This document shows, piece after piece, positions 8,000 to 17,543 of a DNA stretch of 64,000 nt. A program made the position numbers and the translations under genes. This DNA comes from CAVUPF01 sp963743285 (GTDB lineage: Bacteria > Actinomycetota > Thermoleophilia > Solirubrobacterales > 70-9). The stretch is taken from assembly GCA_963743285.1 (NCBI GenBank), contig CAVUPF010000010.1, positions 1-64,000 on the forward strand, in the 5' to 3' direction. Positions within the stretch are counted from its first letter, which is position 1. Every line of letters starts with the position of its first letter. The notes beneath the pieces are model-generated. The model ran no database searches. It saw only the letters and a list, made by a program, of their open reading frames with translations, and had not been told where the DNA came from.

Positions 8000-9584
8000 G
8001 GCATTGGTCGCAGTCGCGCTGGCAGGCCTCTTGGCCGGCGTCTGCGTCCTTGCCCAACCCTCCCCGCCTCCGGCGCGGGCCGGCATCGGCTGTGAAATCG
8101 CCACCGCCCCCGCCCACGCGATCACCGGTGGCCTCGGCGCGCTGAGCGGTGGCGCGATCGGCGGCGGCAACCCGATCGGGGACGCCTGCGACAAGGTGAG
8201 CGGGGCGATCACGGGCGCGATCACCGCGCCGATCACGAGTGCCCTGAAGGGGGTCGGCAACGACATCTTCGCCCAGCTCACCAGCTGGGTCAGCGAAGGG
8301 GCTGGCTGGCTGATCGGCCAGGTCGTTGTCACGATCGAGCACACCACCACCCCTCAGCTCGCGACCGAGGGCTTCCTCAGTCAGTACGCGAAGATGGCGG
8401 CGATCGCCGCGCTGCTGGCCGCGGCGATGCTGCTGGCGGCCGTGCTGGAGGGCCTGGCGCAGGGCAATGCGACGCTGCTGCTGCGGGTGGCGCTGATCAA
8501 CGCGCCGCTGGCGCTGCTCGCCACCTCGGTCGCCTACGCGGTGGTCCAGCTCCTGCTGGTCGCCACCGATGGCCTCTGCGCGGCAATCTCGGCGTCCTCG
8601 CACCACGGCGCCCAGCACTTCTTCGAAGCGGCGATCACCGACCTGGGCCATGCCGGCGGGGAAGCGGGCGCCAAGCTGGGCAGCGCCAGCGAGGGCGCCG
8701 GCACCAGCTCGCTCGGCGCCAGCAGCGGGCGGATCGCCGGAACGGGCGCGGTGCCGCTCTTCGTCGCCTTCCTCGCGGCGATCGTCGGCGCCTTCGCCGC
8801 CTTCTTCGTCTGGCTTGAGCTCTTGATGCGCGACGCCGCGGTCTACGTCGTCGCCCTCTTCATGCCGCTGGGGCTCGCCGCCTCGATCTGGCCCCGCTGG
8901 TCGGGCACTCTGCGCCGCACCGCGGAGCTGCTGGTCGCGGTGATCGGCTCCAAGTTCGTGATCGTCGCGATCGTCGCCCTCGCCGCGGCGCTGGTGGCGG
9001 GCGGCGGCGGCGGGGTCGAGCACGTCCTCGCCGCCAGCGCCCTGATGCTCCTCGCCTGCTTTGCGCCTTTCGTCCTGCTGCGCCTGGTGCCGTTCGCCGA
9101 GGGGGCGATGGGCGCCGCCTACGGGCGCCGCTCGGCGGCGGGCGGGACGGTCAGCGCCGTACAGATGGGCAGCGACACGCAGATCCTGCGCAACATGGCC
9201 GACTCGCAGCACGGCTCGGGCGTGGCCCTGTGGGGCGCCGAGGGCGGGGGCGGCGGGCCCAAGCCGCCCGGACCTGGCGGCGGCGGCCTGGGTGGAGGAG
9301 GAAGCAGCGGCGGGGGCGGTGCCGGCGGCGGTAAGGCAGCGGCGGGTGGCGGCGCAGCAGGCGCAGGCCCCGCCGCGGCGGCGGCGATCCCGGCGGCGGC
9401 GGGGCGCGGAGCGCGCAGCGCGGCGGAGCGCCTCCAGCAGACCGGCACCGCCCAGCAGGCGGGCGAGACCTCACCACAAGCGGGCGCCGCTGAGGCGGGC
9501 GGCTCGCCGAGCCTCGGCGAGCGCCCGCCGCGCCCCTCACCCGAACCGCCAGCGCCAGAGCCGGGACGCGGGGAGGCGGAGTGA
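7983..9584 (+). CDS. VirB6/TrbL-like polytopic membrane protein
   Basis: 533 residues. After a signal-like first segment there is an amphipathic part rich in Gly/Ile, then about six membrane segments between residues 135 and 380 (for example MAAIAALLAAAMLLAAVLEGLA and AVYVVALFMPLGLAASIW). The last 140 residues are a Gly/Ala/Pro-rich cytoplasmic or periplasmic tail, as in many TrbL proteins. It starts inside the end of the VirB8-like gene (17-base overlap) and its stop overlaps the next start, so the operon is translationally coupled. Role: inner-membrane channel component. Confidence 0.72.
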   Translation: MNWLRRALVAVALAGLLAGVCVLAQPSPPPARAGIGCEIATAPAHAITGGLGALSGGAIGGGNPIGDACDKVSGAITGAITAPITSALKGVGNDIFAQLTSWVSEGAGWLIGQVVVTIEHTTTPQLATEGFLSQYAKMAAIAALLAAAMLLAAVLEGLAQGNATLLLRVALINAPLALLATSVAYAVVQLLLVATDGLCAAISASSHHGAQHFFEAAITDLGHAGGEAGAKLGSASEGAGTSSLGASSGRIAGTGAVPLFVAFLAAIVGAFAAFFVWLELLMRDAAVYVVALFMPLGLAASIWPRWSGTLRRTAELLVAVIGSKFVIVAIVALAAALVAGGGGGVEHVLAASALMLLACFAPFVLLRLVPFAEGAMGAAYGRRSAAGGTVSAVQMGSDTQILRNMADSQHGSGVALWGAEGGGGGPKPPGPGGGGLGGGGSSGGGGAGGGKAAAGGGAAGAGPAAAAAIPAAAGRGARSAAERLQQTGTAQQAGETSPQAGAAEAGGSPSLGERPPRPSPEPPAPEPGRGEAE

Positions 9585-11080
9585 GCGAGCGACGCTACCG
9601 CTTCGGGCCGCTTGAGGAGCGCGCCGTGGTCGGGCCGCTGCGGGCGGGCCAGGTAGCGGTCCTCGCGGTCGGGGCGATGGCGGGCCTTGGATCGCTGTAT
9701 GGAGTTCGGAGCGTTGCTGGAATGGTGCTGGCGCTACTGGCGCTCGGTGCTGCCGCGGCGGCTATCTGCGTTCCCGTGCAGGGGCGAACGGCGGAGGAGT
9801 GGGCGCCGGTGGCGCTTCGCTGGGCGCTGCGCCGCCGGCGCGCCGAGGAAGGCTATCGCTCCCCCACGCCAGGCGCCGGAGTGCGGATCGGCCTCGAGAG
9901 TGCGGTGAGCGATGAGAGTTCGCTGCCACCGGAGCTGGCCGGGGTCGAGCTGCTCTCGGTGCCCTACGGCGGCGCCGAGGTCGGCGTGATCCGCGAGCGA
10001 GGCGCCGGCACTTACACCGCGGCGATGGCGCTCCGCCCCGGTGCTTTCGCGCTGCGTGACCGCGCCGAGCAGGAACGCTCGCTTGACTCCTGGGGCGCCG
10101 TCTTGGCGAGCTGCGCGCGCGACGGCAGCCCGGTTCGCCGCCTGCAGTGGATCGAGCAGACCACGCCGGCCCTGGGCGATGATCTCGCCGCCCACTTTCA
10201 GCGCCAGCGCGACCGTGCAGTTCCGCTTGACTCCGATCTGGTCCGCTCCTACGTCGAGCTGGTCGAGTCCTCGGCACCCCAGACCCAGGAGCACGAGGTC
10301 TTGCTGGCAGTGCAGATCGAGGAGCGCCGCGGCGCCCGCGAGCTGCGCCGGCTGGGCGGCGGCGAGCAGGCCGCCTGTGAACTTCTGCTGCGCGAGGCGG
10401 AGGTCCTCGCCGAGCGCCTCTCCCTTGCCGAGGTCTCGGTCGCGGGCCTCTTGCGCCCGCGCCAGTACGCCGAGGTGATCCGCGACGCCTTTGACCCCTT
10501 CGGCCGGCGTGCCCGGACCCGGGCGAAGCTCGGCGAGGGCGAGGGCGAGGGCGTCGAGGCGGCGCTGATGATGGGACCGCTGGCCAGCGAGGAGCGCTGG
10601 TCGCACTACCGCTCAGACTCCGCCCTCCACTCGACCTACTGGATCGCCTCCTGGCCGCGCTCGGAGGTCGGGCCTATGTTCCTGGCGCCTCTTCTGATGC
10701 AGACTCAGGCGCTGCGCGCCGTGGCGGTGACGATCGAGCCGGTCCCCTACTCGCTGGCGATGCGCCGCGCCGAGGCGGCGCGGACCGCCGAGCTGGCCGA
10801 GGAGATCAACCGAAAGCGCCAGGGCTTCATCACCACCGCCCGCACAACCCGTCGCGCCCAGGCCGCCTCGCGCCGCGAGGAGGAGCTGGCCGACGGCCAC
10901 GCCGAGATGCGCTTCGCCGGCTTCCTGCGGACCTCCGAGCGAGGGGAGCGCGAGCTGGAGCGCTCCGAGAGCGAGGTAGAGCACGCCGCGGCGCTAGCCC
11001 GCCTCGGCCTGCAGCGCCTCTACGGTGAGCAGGAGGCCGGCTTCGCCAACACCCTGCCGCTCTGCCGGGGCCTGCGGTGA
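9581..11080 (+). CDS. SCO6880-type conjugation protein (PrgI-like N-terminus, VirB4 N-terminal-like body)
   Basis: 499 residues with a GTG start. Two membrane segments lie at about 22-62 (VAVLAVGAMAGLGSLYGV; MVLALLALGAAAAAICVPV), as in PrgI/TcpE-like proteins. A long soluble part follows that matches the SCO6880 family of actinobacterial conjugation operons, with a WIEQTTPALGDDLAAHF stretch and a helical C-terminal region (EEINRKRQGFITTARTTRR). There is no Walker motif. Together with the next gene it looks like a VirB4 divided in two: membrane and N-terminal part here, ATPase part downstream. The 4-base overlap supports joint synthesis. Confidence 0.72.
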   Translation: MSERRYRFGPLEERAVVGPLRAGQVAVLAVGAMAGLGSLYGVRSVAGMVLALLALGAAAAAICVPVQGRTAEEWAPVALRWALRRRRAEEGYRSPTPGAGVRIGLESAVSDESSLPPELAGVELLSVPYGGAEVGVIRERGAGTYTAAMALRPGAFALRDRAEQERSLDSWGAVLASCARDGSPVRRLQWIEQTTPALGDDLAAHFQRQRDRAVPLDSDLVRSYVELVESSAPQTQEHEVLLAVQIEERRGARELRRLGGGEQAACELLLREAEVLAERLSLAEVSVAGLLRPRQYAEVIRDAFDPFGRRARTRAKLGEGEGEGVEAALMMGPLASEERWSHYRSDSALHSTYWIASWPRSEVGPMFLAPLLMQTQALRAVAVTIEPVPYSLAMRRAEAARTAELAEEINRKRQGFITTARTTRRAQAASRREEELADGHAEMRFAGFLRTSERGERELERSESEVEHAAALARLGLQRLYGEQEAGFANTLPLCRGLR

Positions 11081-12357
11081 GGCGCCGCGGGGCCCAGCGC
11101 CCGGGTCATTCCGCCACCACCGCTCACTTCCAGGCCGCCTACCCCTTCCTGGCGCAGGCCGGCCTGCCCGCCCCCGGCGTCTACATCGGCCGCGACGCCT
11201 ACGGAGGCCCCTGGGTCTATGACCCGTGGGCGCTTTACCCGGATTTCCTGGCGGGCCCGAACATGCTGGTCCTGGGCGGGATCGGTTCGCGCAAGTCGAG
11301 CCTGGTCAAGACCTATCTCTTCCGCCAGGCGCTTCACCGCCGCCAGGCCTGGGTGCTCGACCCCAAGGGGGAGTACGGGCCACTAGCGAGGGCGCTGGGC
11401 GCCGCGCCGATCTCCCTCGCGCCCGGTGGCGAGGTCCGCCTCAACCCGATCAGCCCGCGCGGCGGGCGCGAGGGGCAGCTGAGCCTGCTGCGCTCGGTGG
11501 CCCAGGCGGCGCTGCGGCGCGAGCTCGGCCCCGAGGAGGACGCGGGGCTGCGGGTCGCCCTCGATCAGGTCAGCCGGGAGTGCGGCGAGCGCGAGCCGAC
11601 CCTGCCGATGGTGGTCGAGGCGCTGCTTCACCCGCGCGAGGCGATGGTGCGGGGCGTCTCGGCCGCCGGCGAGGACGAGTTCGCGGCGGCCAGCCGCTCC
11701 TCGGCGCTGGCGCTGCAGCGCCTTTGCGCCGGCGATCTGCGCGGGATGTTCGACGGCCCCACCACGGCGGGCCTTGACCTCGACGGCCCGCTCGTCGTCT
11801 TGGACCTCTCCGCGGTACGCGACTCCGCCGCGCTCGGCATCCTGATGACCTGTGCGGGGGCCTGGCAGCAGGCGATCCTCGCCGAGCGAAAGCAGGCCGC
11901 CGAGCAGGAAGGGGCCAGCGGGGCGAAGCTGATCTCGGTCGTCGAGGAGGGCTGGCGGGTGACCTCTCACATCGGCGTCGCCGAGTGGCTGCAGGAGAAC
12001 TTCAAGCTCTGCCGCGGCTGGGGGATCCAAAACATCCTCGTCGTCCACCGCCTCAGCGACCTCGGCGCCTCCGGGGCGGAGGGCAGCCGCGAGGCGCGGA
12101 TCGCCGAGGGGCTGTTGGCCGACGCCGACACCAAGGTGATCTACGCGCAGTCGCCCGACCAGGTGGCGGTGCTGCGCTCCCGGCTCGGTCTGAGCGGCAC
12201 CGAGGCGGAGCTGAGCAGCACCCTGCGAAGCGGCGAGGCGCTCTGGGTGGTGGGCCGTCGCTCCTTCCTGGTCGGGCACCGCGTCTCAGAGATCGAGCGC
12301 CGCCTGATCTACACCGACTGGCGGATGGCCGAAGGCCCGCTCCCGGGTGCCGCATGA
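11077..12357 (+). CDS. virB4: VirB4-like ATPase (ATPase half)
   Basis: 426 residues. A P-loop GGIGSRKSS sits at 67-75; it has the unusual Arg-Lys pair but keeps the Lys-Ser. VLDPKGEYG follows at about 92-100, a typical VirB4/TraC block, and a Walker B-like LVVLDLSAVRDS and KLISVVEEGW occur later. It powers assembly and substrate handling of the secretion channel at the inner membrane. It lacks the N-terminal domain normally present in about 800-residue VirB4 proteins, which the preceding gene appears to supply. It overlaps both neighbours by 4 bases. Confidence 0.82.
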   Translation: MRRRGAQRPGHSATTAHFQAAYPFLAQAGLPAPGVYIGRDAYGGPWVYDPWALYPDFLAGPNMLVLGGIGSRKSSLVKTYLFRQALHRRQAWVLDPKGEYGPLARALGAAPISLAPGGEVRLNPISPRGGREGQLSLLRSVAQAALRRELGPEEDAGLRVALDQVSRECGEREPTLPMVVEALLHPREAMVRGVSAAGEDEFAAASRSSALALQRLCAGDLRGMFDGPTTAGLDLDGPLVVLDLSAVRDSAALGILMTCAGAWQQAILAERKQAAEQEGASGAKLISVVEEGWRVTSHIGVAEWLQENFKLCRGWGIQNILVVHRLSDLGASGAEGSREARIAEGLLADADTKVIYAQSPDQVAVLRSRLGLSGTEAELSSTLRSGEALWVVGRRSFLVGHRVSEIERRLIYTDWRMAEGPLPGAA

Positions 12358-14042
12358 GGGGCAGCGAGCAGGGCGTCCTCGTGGCGCTTGCGGCACTTGC
12401 CGCGGCGGCGCTCGCCTTGCTGTGGGCCTGCGGCGCCCTGGCCGGGGCGCTGTTCGGCTCGGGCTGGGCGCCGCTCCCTGTCGTCGCCCTTCTGGGGACC
12501 GCGATCCGCCTCCCCTCTCATCTCGCCGACCCCCGCGACGCCTGGCCGGCGGGGATGAGGGCGGAGCTGCCGGGGGCAGCGGAGTTCTACGCGACCGCGG
12601 CACTGCTGCTCGGCGGGCTCGGAGCTCTTGCCGCGCTCGCCCTTCACACCACGGCGGGGATGGAAGTGCCGCTGCTCGGTGCCCGTCGCGGGCGGGCCCC
12701 CGCCGCGCGCTGGGCGCGCGGCCGCGACCTCGCCTCGCTTCGCATCGGCTCGCCCCAAGCCGCCCGCCTGACGCTAGGGCGGGCGGGGCGCCGGCTGCTC
12801 GCCGCCCGTCGCCGCGAGTCGGTGATCGTCTTTGGGCCGACCCAGACCCACAAGACCTCGGGGCTGGCGATCCCCGCCCTCCTGGAGTGGCAGGGGCCGG
12901 TGCTTGCGACGAGCGTCAAGGCCGACCTGCTGGGCGAGACGCTCGAGCGCCGCGCGGCGCTCGGCGAGGTGATGGTCTTTGACCCCGCGCAGGTCAGCGG
13001 GGTGGAGTCCTCGCGGGCGACGCCGCTTCACGGAGCGGGGAGCTGGCGCGGCGCGATGGAGGTCGCGCACTGGCTCGTCTCGGCGGCGAGGTCGGGGGCC
13101 GGGGGCCTCGGAGATGCCGATTTCTGGTACGCGGCGGCGGAGAAGCTGCTCGCCCCGCTGCTCTTCGCCGCTGCCAGCAGCGGTCACACGATAGAGGCGG
13201 TAGTGCGTTGGCTCGACGAAGGGCCAGAACCGAGCGAGGCGAAGATCGAGGCGCTGCTGGAGGCGACTGGAGAGGCGGCCGCCAGGCGCGCCTATCAGGC
13301 GACCCAGAATCGCGAGGAGCGCCAGCGCAGCTCCGTCTACACCACCGCCGAGATGATCCTCGCCGCCTACGCCGACCCGCGTGTGATCGAGGAGAGCTCC
13401 GGCGCCGATTACACCCCCGAGAAACTCTTAGACGGCGGCGCCAACACCCTCTATCTTTGCGCGCCCACCCACCAGCAGGAGCGGCTTCGCACCGTCTTCT
13501 CGATGATCGTGCAGGAGCTGGTGGCTGCGGTCTATGAGCGCTCGGCGGCGCGGGGGCGCCCGCTTGAGCCACCCCTGCTCTTGCTGCTCGACGAGGCGGC
13601 GAACATCGCCCCGGTCCCAAACCTCGCCGAGATCGCCTCGACCGGCGCCGGTCAGGGTGTGCAGCTGCTGACCGTCTTTCAGGACATGGCGCAGGTCTCC
13701 AGCCGCTATGGGGCCCGGGCCGCGACGATCGTCAACAACCACCGCGCCAAGCTGTTCGGCACCGCGATCTCCGACGCCGAGACCCTCGCCTACGTCTCGC
13801 GCCTGATCGGCGCCGGTGAGTTCGAGCAGCGCTCGCGTAGCAGCGGCGAGCGCGGTCGGCGCTCAGAGACCGAGGGCGAGACCTACCGCGACCTGGCGCC
13901 GGCCACCGTGGTGCGCGAGCGGCGGCCTGGCAGCGCGCTGCTCGTCTACGGGCACCTACCGCCGGCCCAGATCGCCCTGCGGCCGTGGTATGAGGATCGG
14001 GCGCTCAGAGCGTTGCGGAACCCAACCGGGGGAAGTGTGTGA
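12354..14042 (+). CDS. TraG/VirD4 coupling protein
   Basis: 562 residues from the ATG at 12354 (ATGA overlap with the previous gene). Membrane segments lie at about 7-35 and 78-100. The nucleotide-binding domain carries GPTQTHKTS (161-169) as the P-loop and LLLLDEAANIAPVPNL (about 407-422) as Walker B, with the TraG signature TVFQDMAQVSSRYG. It recruits the relaxase-DNA complex and pumps it into the channel. The P-loop form with His-Lys-Thr is usual for actinobacterial TraG relatives. Complete and undamaged. Confidence 0.88.
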   Translation: MRGSEQGVLVALAALAAAALALLWACGALAGALFGSGWAPLPVVALLGTAIRLPSHLADPRDAWPAGMRAELPGAAEFYATAALLLGGLGALAALALHTTAGMEVPLLGARRGRAPAARWARGRDLASLRIGSPQAARLTLGRAGRRLLAARRRESVIVFGPTQTHKTSGLAIPALLEWQGPVLATSVKADLLGETLERRAALGEVMVFDPAQVSGVESSRATPLHGAGSWRGAMEVAHWLVSAARSGAGGLGDADFWYAAAEKLLAPLLFAAASSGHTIEAVVRWLDEGPEPSEAKIEALLEATGEAAARRAYQATQNREERQRSSVYTTAEMILAAYADPRVIEESSGADYTPEKLLDGGANTLYLCAPTHQQERLRTVFSMIVQELVAAVYERSAARGRPLEPPLLLLLDEAANIAPVPNLAEIASTGAGQGVQLLTVFQDMAQVSSRYGARAATIVNNHRAKLFGTAISDAETLAYVSRLIGAGEFEQRSRSSGERGRRSETEGETYRDLAPATVVRERRPGSALLVYGHLPPAQIALRPWYEDRALRALRNPTGGSV

Positions 14043-14245
14043 CGATGACGAACCGCGAAGGGACGGACGAAGCTCAGCTATCGCTTGGCGCGGAGGCGGT
14101 GCCACTGCGCGACCCCACCGAGCAGGAGGCTGAGCGTCAGCGAGCCAAGCGGCTGCGCCTGATCGGCGCCGCCACGAGTCATCGCGGCCGCCTCGTCTCT
14201 TTGGCCGCTGGGGCCTGCCTGCGGGCATTGCGGGGCTGGGAATAG
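14039..14245 (+). CDS. Small conserved-looking protein at the end of the transfer operon
   Basis: 66-68 residues, starting at the GTG that overlaps the coupling-protein stop, or at the ATG at 14045. The first half is acidic and Gln/Glu-rich (DPTEQEAERQRAKRLRL), the second short and hydrophobic. No family recognised. Its tight spacing supports it as the last gene of the operon. Confidence 0.45.
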   Translation: MTMTNREGTDEAQLSLGAEAVPLRDPTEQEAERQRAKRLRLIGAATSHRGRLVSLAAGACLRALRGWE

Positions 14246-14321
14246 CGCAGGTACTGATGGGCGCTCAGGCCGGGCCACAACACCCACCCGCTGTCCGCGA
14301 TACGAGATGGGTCATGGGAGA

Positions 14322-14561
14322 TCAGTCCAGGTCGGCGAGGTTGAAAACAAGCCACTCCAGCTCGCCATTCACCAGCGGCACCTCCTCCGTGTAGCGGCAG
14401 GCCCAAATCGAGCGCTCGCGACGCGTAAAGGCACCGTAGCGATAGGAGTCGATCCGCTCATGGCAGGTCATCCTGGCCAACAGAGCGGGGAAGCCTGTGG
14501 GCGGACGCTGATCCTCGGGCGGGAGCGTATCCGCCCTCTTAGCGACGGTATGTGGGTTCAT
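14322..14561 (-). CDS. Small hypothetical protein of the element backbone
   Basis: 79 residues from the ATG at 14561, which has a clear GGAGG ribosome site; a slightly longer frame would start within it. The sequence is polar with a recognisable globular part (LLARMTCHERIDSYRYGAFTRRERSIWACRY) and ends VFNLADLD. No family or motif was recognised. A copy of the element promoter module lies upstream on the same strand (14778-14753), which ties this gene to the transfer backbone. Confidence 0.6.
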   Translation of the reverse strand: MNPHTVAKRADTLPPEDQRPPTGFPALLARMTCHERIDSYRYGAFTRRERSIWACRYTEEVPLVNGELEWLVFNLADLD

Positions 14562-15067
14562 TGGAGCCTCCTCGCTCGTACGCCCGGCCATTCATGGGGG
14601 CCGGTGCCCGCCCACTGCACACCGGAGGCGTGCAAAATCGAGGGTGCCGGCCCTCGACGCGACGAAGCGACTCGTCTGAGAGTCGACACGGATGGCGGCT
14701 TGTCACCGGCTTCGCGCTGAGTGCGACGCGGGCGGAAACATTCATCACTCCCGTTGTCCATGCCGAGTCTGGCTTGCACCGGCCCGGGCGCAGGCGGGTT
14801 GCCAGGAGCACCCCGGGCGTCTACGGAGCTGAGCTGCCTTCGAGCCGTCGGATCCCGCGTCGTCTTAGCGCTGGTGTGGGTCCTGCTCGGGGCGTCCGGC
14901 CCTTCGGGATGGTGGGTCGTTCGGGCTGATTGGGATGCACGAGCGGGTCGATCTGGCCGATGACACGATCACCGTTAGCCCAGATGAGCAAGGCATGGTG
15001 ATCATCGCCTCACTCCCGGTAACCGGCGTGATGGCCGCTGTGGGGGACGCCTCAGTCCCGAGGGCCG
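14562..15067. other. Intergenic stretch, no convincing gene
   Basis: About 500 bases with no supported gene. It contains a stem-loop TCGAGGG-TGCCGG-CCCTCGA (14638-14657) and the promoter-like module at 14753-14778. A leftward frame of about 68 codons (14745 to 14539) starts immediately after that module, but its composition is not protein-like and it overlaps the next gene. This stretch probably contains the junction between transfer backbone and cargo. Confidence 0.4.
14753..14778 (-). promoter_or_regulatory. Element promoter module upstream of the 79-residue gene
   Basis: Reverse strand: TGCAAG, 12 bases, TGGACAAC, the same two blocks and spacing as the copies at 1771-1796, 1811-1836, 6917-6942 and 59924-59949. 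GTG and ATG codons follow within 4-7 bases, as at the leaderless-looking copies. It is the last copy on the left side and marks the backbone as reaching at least 14.78 kb. Confidence 0.6.
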
Positions 15068-15521
15068 CTAGCCGATGCGCGCCAGCTGTGCTGTTCCCTG
15101 TTGGCCGACGTAAACCTCTCCGCCCGCGGCAGCCCGAACTGCTTGAGTCAGCTCCTTGTCGGCGAGCTCCTTGCGGGACGAAGCCAAGGGCGCCCGCGGC
15201 AAAGGCGAACTTCGCTAGTCCAAGTTCCTCAAGCATGGTGAGGGCAACGACATGGGTATCCGGTGCCCGCAGGCGTAGCTCGCTGATCACCCCGCTACTG
15301 GGACCGTCGGACATGCCGGCATCGAGCACCAGAACGTCAGGGCTTTGACTATGAACCTGGGCTATCGAAGAGACATAATCATCGGCCTCGGCGACCACTT
15401 CGATGCCGTCCTCGCCGTCTAGGATCTCTCGCAGTATGTGGCGCATCGACGGATGTTCGTCCGCCAAAACCACGCGAATGGGTGATGCCTCCGAAGGCTG
15501 AGACCTAGTATTTCCACCCAT
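15068..15521 (-). pseudogene. NarL-type response regulator, frameshifted and lacking its DNA-binding domain
   Basis: The receiver domain is well preserved: VVLADEHPSMRHILREILD at the start, VLVLDAGMSDG with the phospho-acceptor Asp, then VVALTMLEE. After GFVPQ the frame is lost. Dropping one C of 15169-15170 restores ELADKELTQAVRAAAGGEVYVG, the usual continuation, and a stop appears at 15068-15070, before any LuxR helix-turn-helix. It is therefore damaged twice, by a +1 shift and by loss of the output domain. Compare the intact regulator at 33325, which has the same block followed by the HTH. Confidence 0.72.
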
Positions 15522-15642
15522 TACAGGAGATTAGGTCTCGTGCTAACGGTCGTCATCAGCACAAACGGGCTGAGTTGCTACGGCAAAGCACCGACGGATA
15601 GCCCCAAGGGCGCCAGAGACTGTCCGTCGTTTCCCCACGTCT

Positions 15643-16314
15643 TTAGTGGCTCCTGCCAGTCGGCGCTAGAGGAGCGGGCGCCAAGATCCTCTCCATGCCA
15701 TGGTTGATCTTTTCGACCGCCATGGGGATCCGCTGATTGGTGGTGGTGATGGCCTCCTGCGCCCCCGTGCAGTCATGTTGTTCCCATCGTTCAAAGGCAA
15801 TGCCGAAACTTTTCACGGCAACCTGTAGGTTGCCGATCCCGCTCTGAGCTTTAGTGACCCCGAACACCAACTCGTTGACCATGGCAGGCTTATCGCGCCA
15901 GTGCTCCGAGATGAGCGTCCGAAGATCAGCAAGGCCCGTATCCGATCGCGCCAGAGCACCAATGATCTCTCGGCTGACTGGAGAGTCGCCGCGTTCGATC
16001 ATCTGATCGAGAGTGGTCCAGCTCGACTGAGGGCTGGCGCCGCTCTGTTCGCCTTCAAGGGCTTTGCTGCAAGCCGCGTTCGAAGAGTCGAGATCCTCAA
16101 CCAGTACGGCCGGAGCTTCTTCAATCCCGAGTTGAAAACCAACTTCGACCCTGATCAGCGCCTTGAAGATCGACCCTGGTATCCGCCCTCCCGCCGATGC
16201 ACTTGGGGCGAGGAGCATCGTACCCAGGGCGATAAACACCGAAGCGCCTACCGCCACCCGGCAGACTCGCCCGCGGACGCGGATTACAGACGGCTTGTGG
16301 ACTAAGTAGCTCAT
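15643..16314 (-). CDS. Secreted helical protein, unknown function
   Basis: 223 residues. A basic start and signal peptide (VAVGASVFIALGTMLLAPSASAG) indicate export. The mature part is helical with two cysteines and a closing block WEQHDCTGAQEAITTTNQRI. No family was recognised. It stands alone between a decayed regulator and the broken ftsH, with no evident operon partner. Confidence 0.55.
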   Translation of the reverse strand: MSYLVHKPSVIRVRGRVCRVAVGASVFIALGTMLLAPSASAGGRIPGSIFKALIRVEVGFQLGIEEAPAVLVEDLDSSNAACSKALEGEQSGASPQSSWTTLDQMIERGDSPVSREIIGALARSDTGLADLRTLISEHWRDKPAMVNELVFGVTKAQSGIGNLQVAVKSFGIAFERWEQHDCTGAQEAITTTNQRIPMAVEKINHGMERILAPAPLAPTGRSH

Positions 16315-17543
16315 CGAGGCAACATTGCCTCAGAGAGACGCCCTAGCCATCCGCAGTTGACCCCGAACTTCGGTTGAGGTTAACTACGGTGAAGAGCCAG
16401 CGGTCGACATGCTTTTGCCGCCCCGCCGAGCGCATCGGCGAGGCCACCCATTGCCGTATCGTCGACAGGTTCCTGGGCGTCTCTTGGTCGAGGGGACTAC
16501 TTTGATCTGGCAGCCAGCTTGCTCCTGCACGGCTTGCGGATTTTTACGGAGCATCCCGCGACATAGGCCGAGGTGTGCTGCAGGGCGACGATGCATAGCA
16601 TGAGCGCGATGCCGGATCGAACGCCGCAGGAGCCTGATGGTGTAGGCGCCAGCCAGAGGAATCCGCACCCGCGGCTGCCGCGCGACAAGCGTGGATGGCA
16701 TGTGGCGCCATCGCCCGACGGGCGGGGGATGCCCGAGCATGCGCCGACCCGCCCGCCGCCGCACCGGCGGGCGGGGTTTCTGTGGTTCGTGGTGGCACTG
16801 CTCGCGCTCAACTGGCTCTCGCTGCTCCTGTTCCAGCCCTCGACCGGCGAACCGCGGGTGAAGGTGCCGTTCAGCCCGTACTTTTTGAAACAGGTCAAAC
16901 GCGACTCGGTCTACTCGATCGTCTCCAAGGGCGACACGATCCAGGGCGAGCTCAAGACCAGGCAGCGCTACCCGGCCGACGACACGAAGGCGACGCCGAC
17001 GAAGCTGTTCGCCACGCAGGTGCCGAGCTTCTGGAACGGCAGCGCGCTCTCGGCGCTACTGCAGGAACGGGGAGTCAAAATCAATGCCGAATCGACATCC
17101 ACCAGCGAGTCGCCGCTGGAGGAGATCCTGCTCGGGTTCGGCCCGACGCTCTTGATCGTCGGCATCTTCATCCTCATCTTCCGCCGTGCCGCCAAGGCCG
17201 GCGGCGGCATGGGCGCGCTCGGAAAATTCGGGCGCTCGCAGGCGCGGCAAGTAGATCCGGAAAAGATCCGGGTGACGTTCGATGACGTCGCGGGGATCGA
17301 CGAGGCCAAGGCCGAGCTCTCAGAGATCGTCGACTTCTTGCGCAACCCCGAGCGCTACGGCAGGCTCGGTGGGCGCATGCCCCACGGGGTGCTGCTCTCG
17401 GGCGCGCCCGGTACCGGCAAGACGCTGCTCGCCCGGGCGGTAGCGGGGGAGGCGCACGCGGCGTTCTTTTCGATCTCGGCATCGGAGTTCATCGAGGCGA
17501 TCGTCGGCGTCGGCGCCTCGCGCGTGCGTGATCTGTTCGCTAA

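Noticed and set aside
14539..14745. Leftward 68-codon frame starting just after the promoter module
   Set aside because: Geometry is attractive but the residues are not protein-like and it overlaps the start of the 79-residue gene; kept only as a remark.
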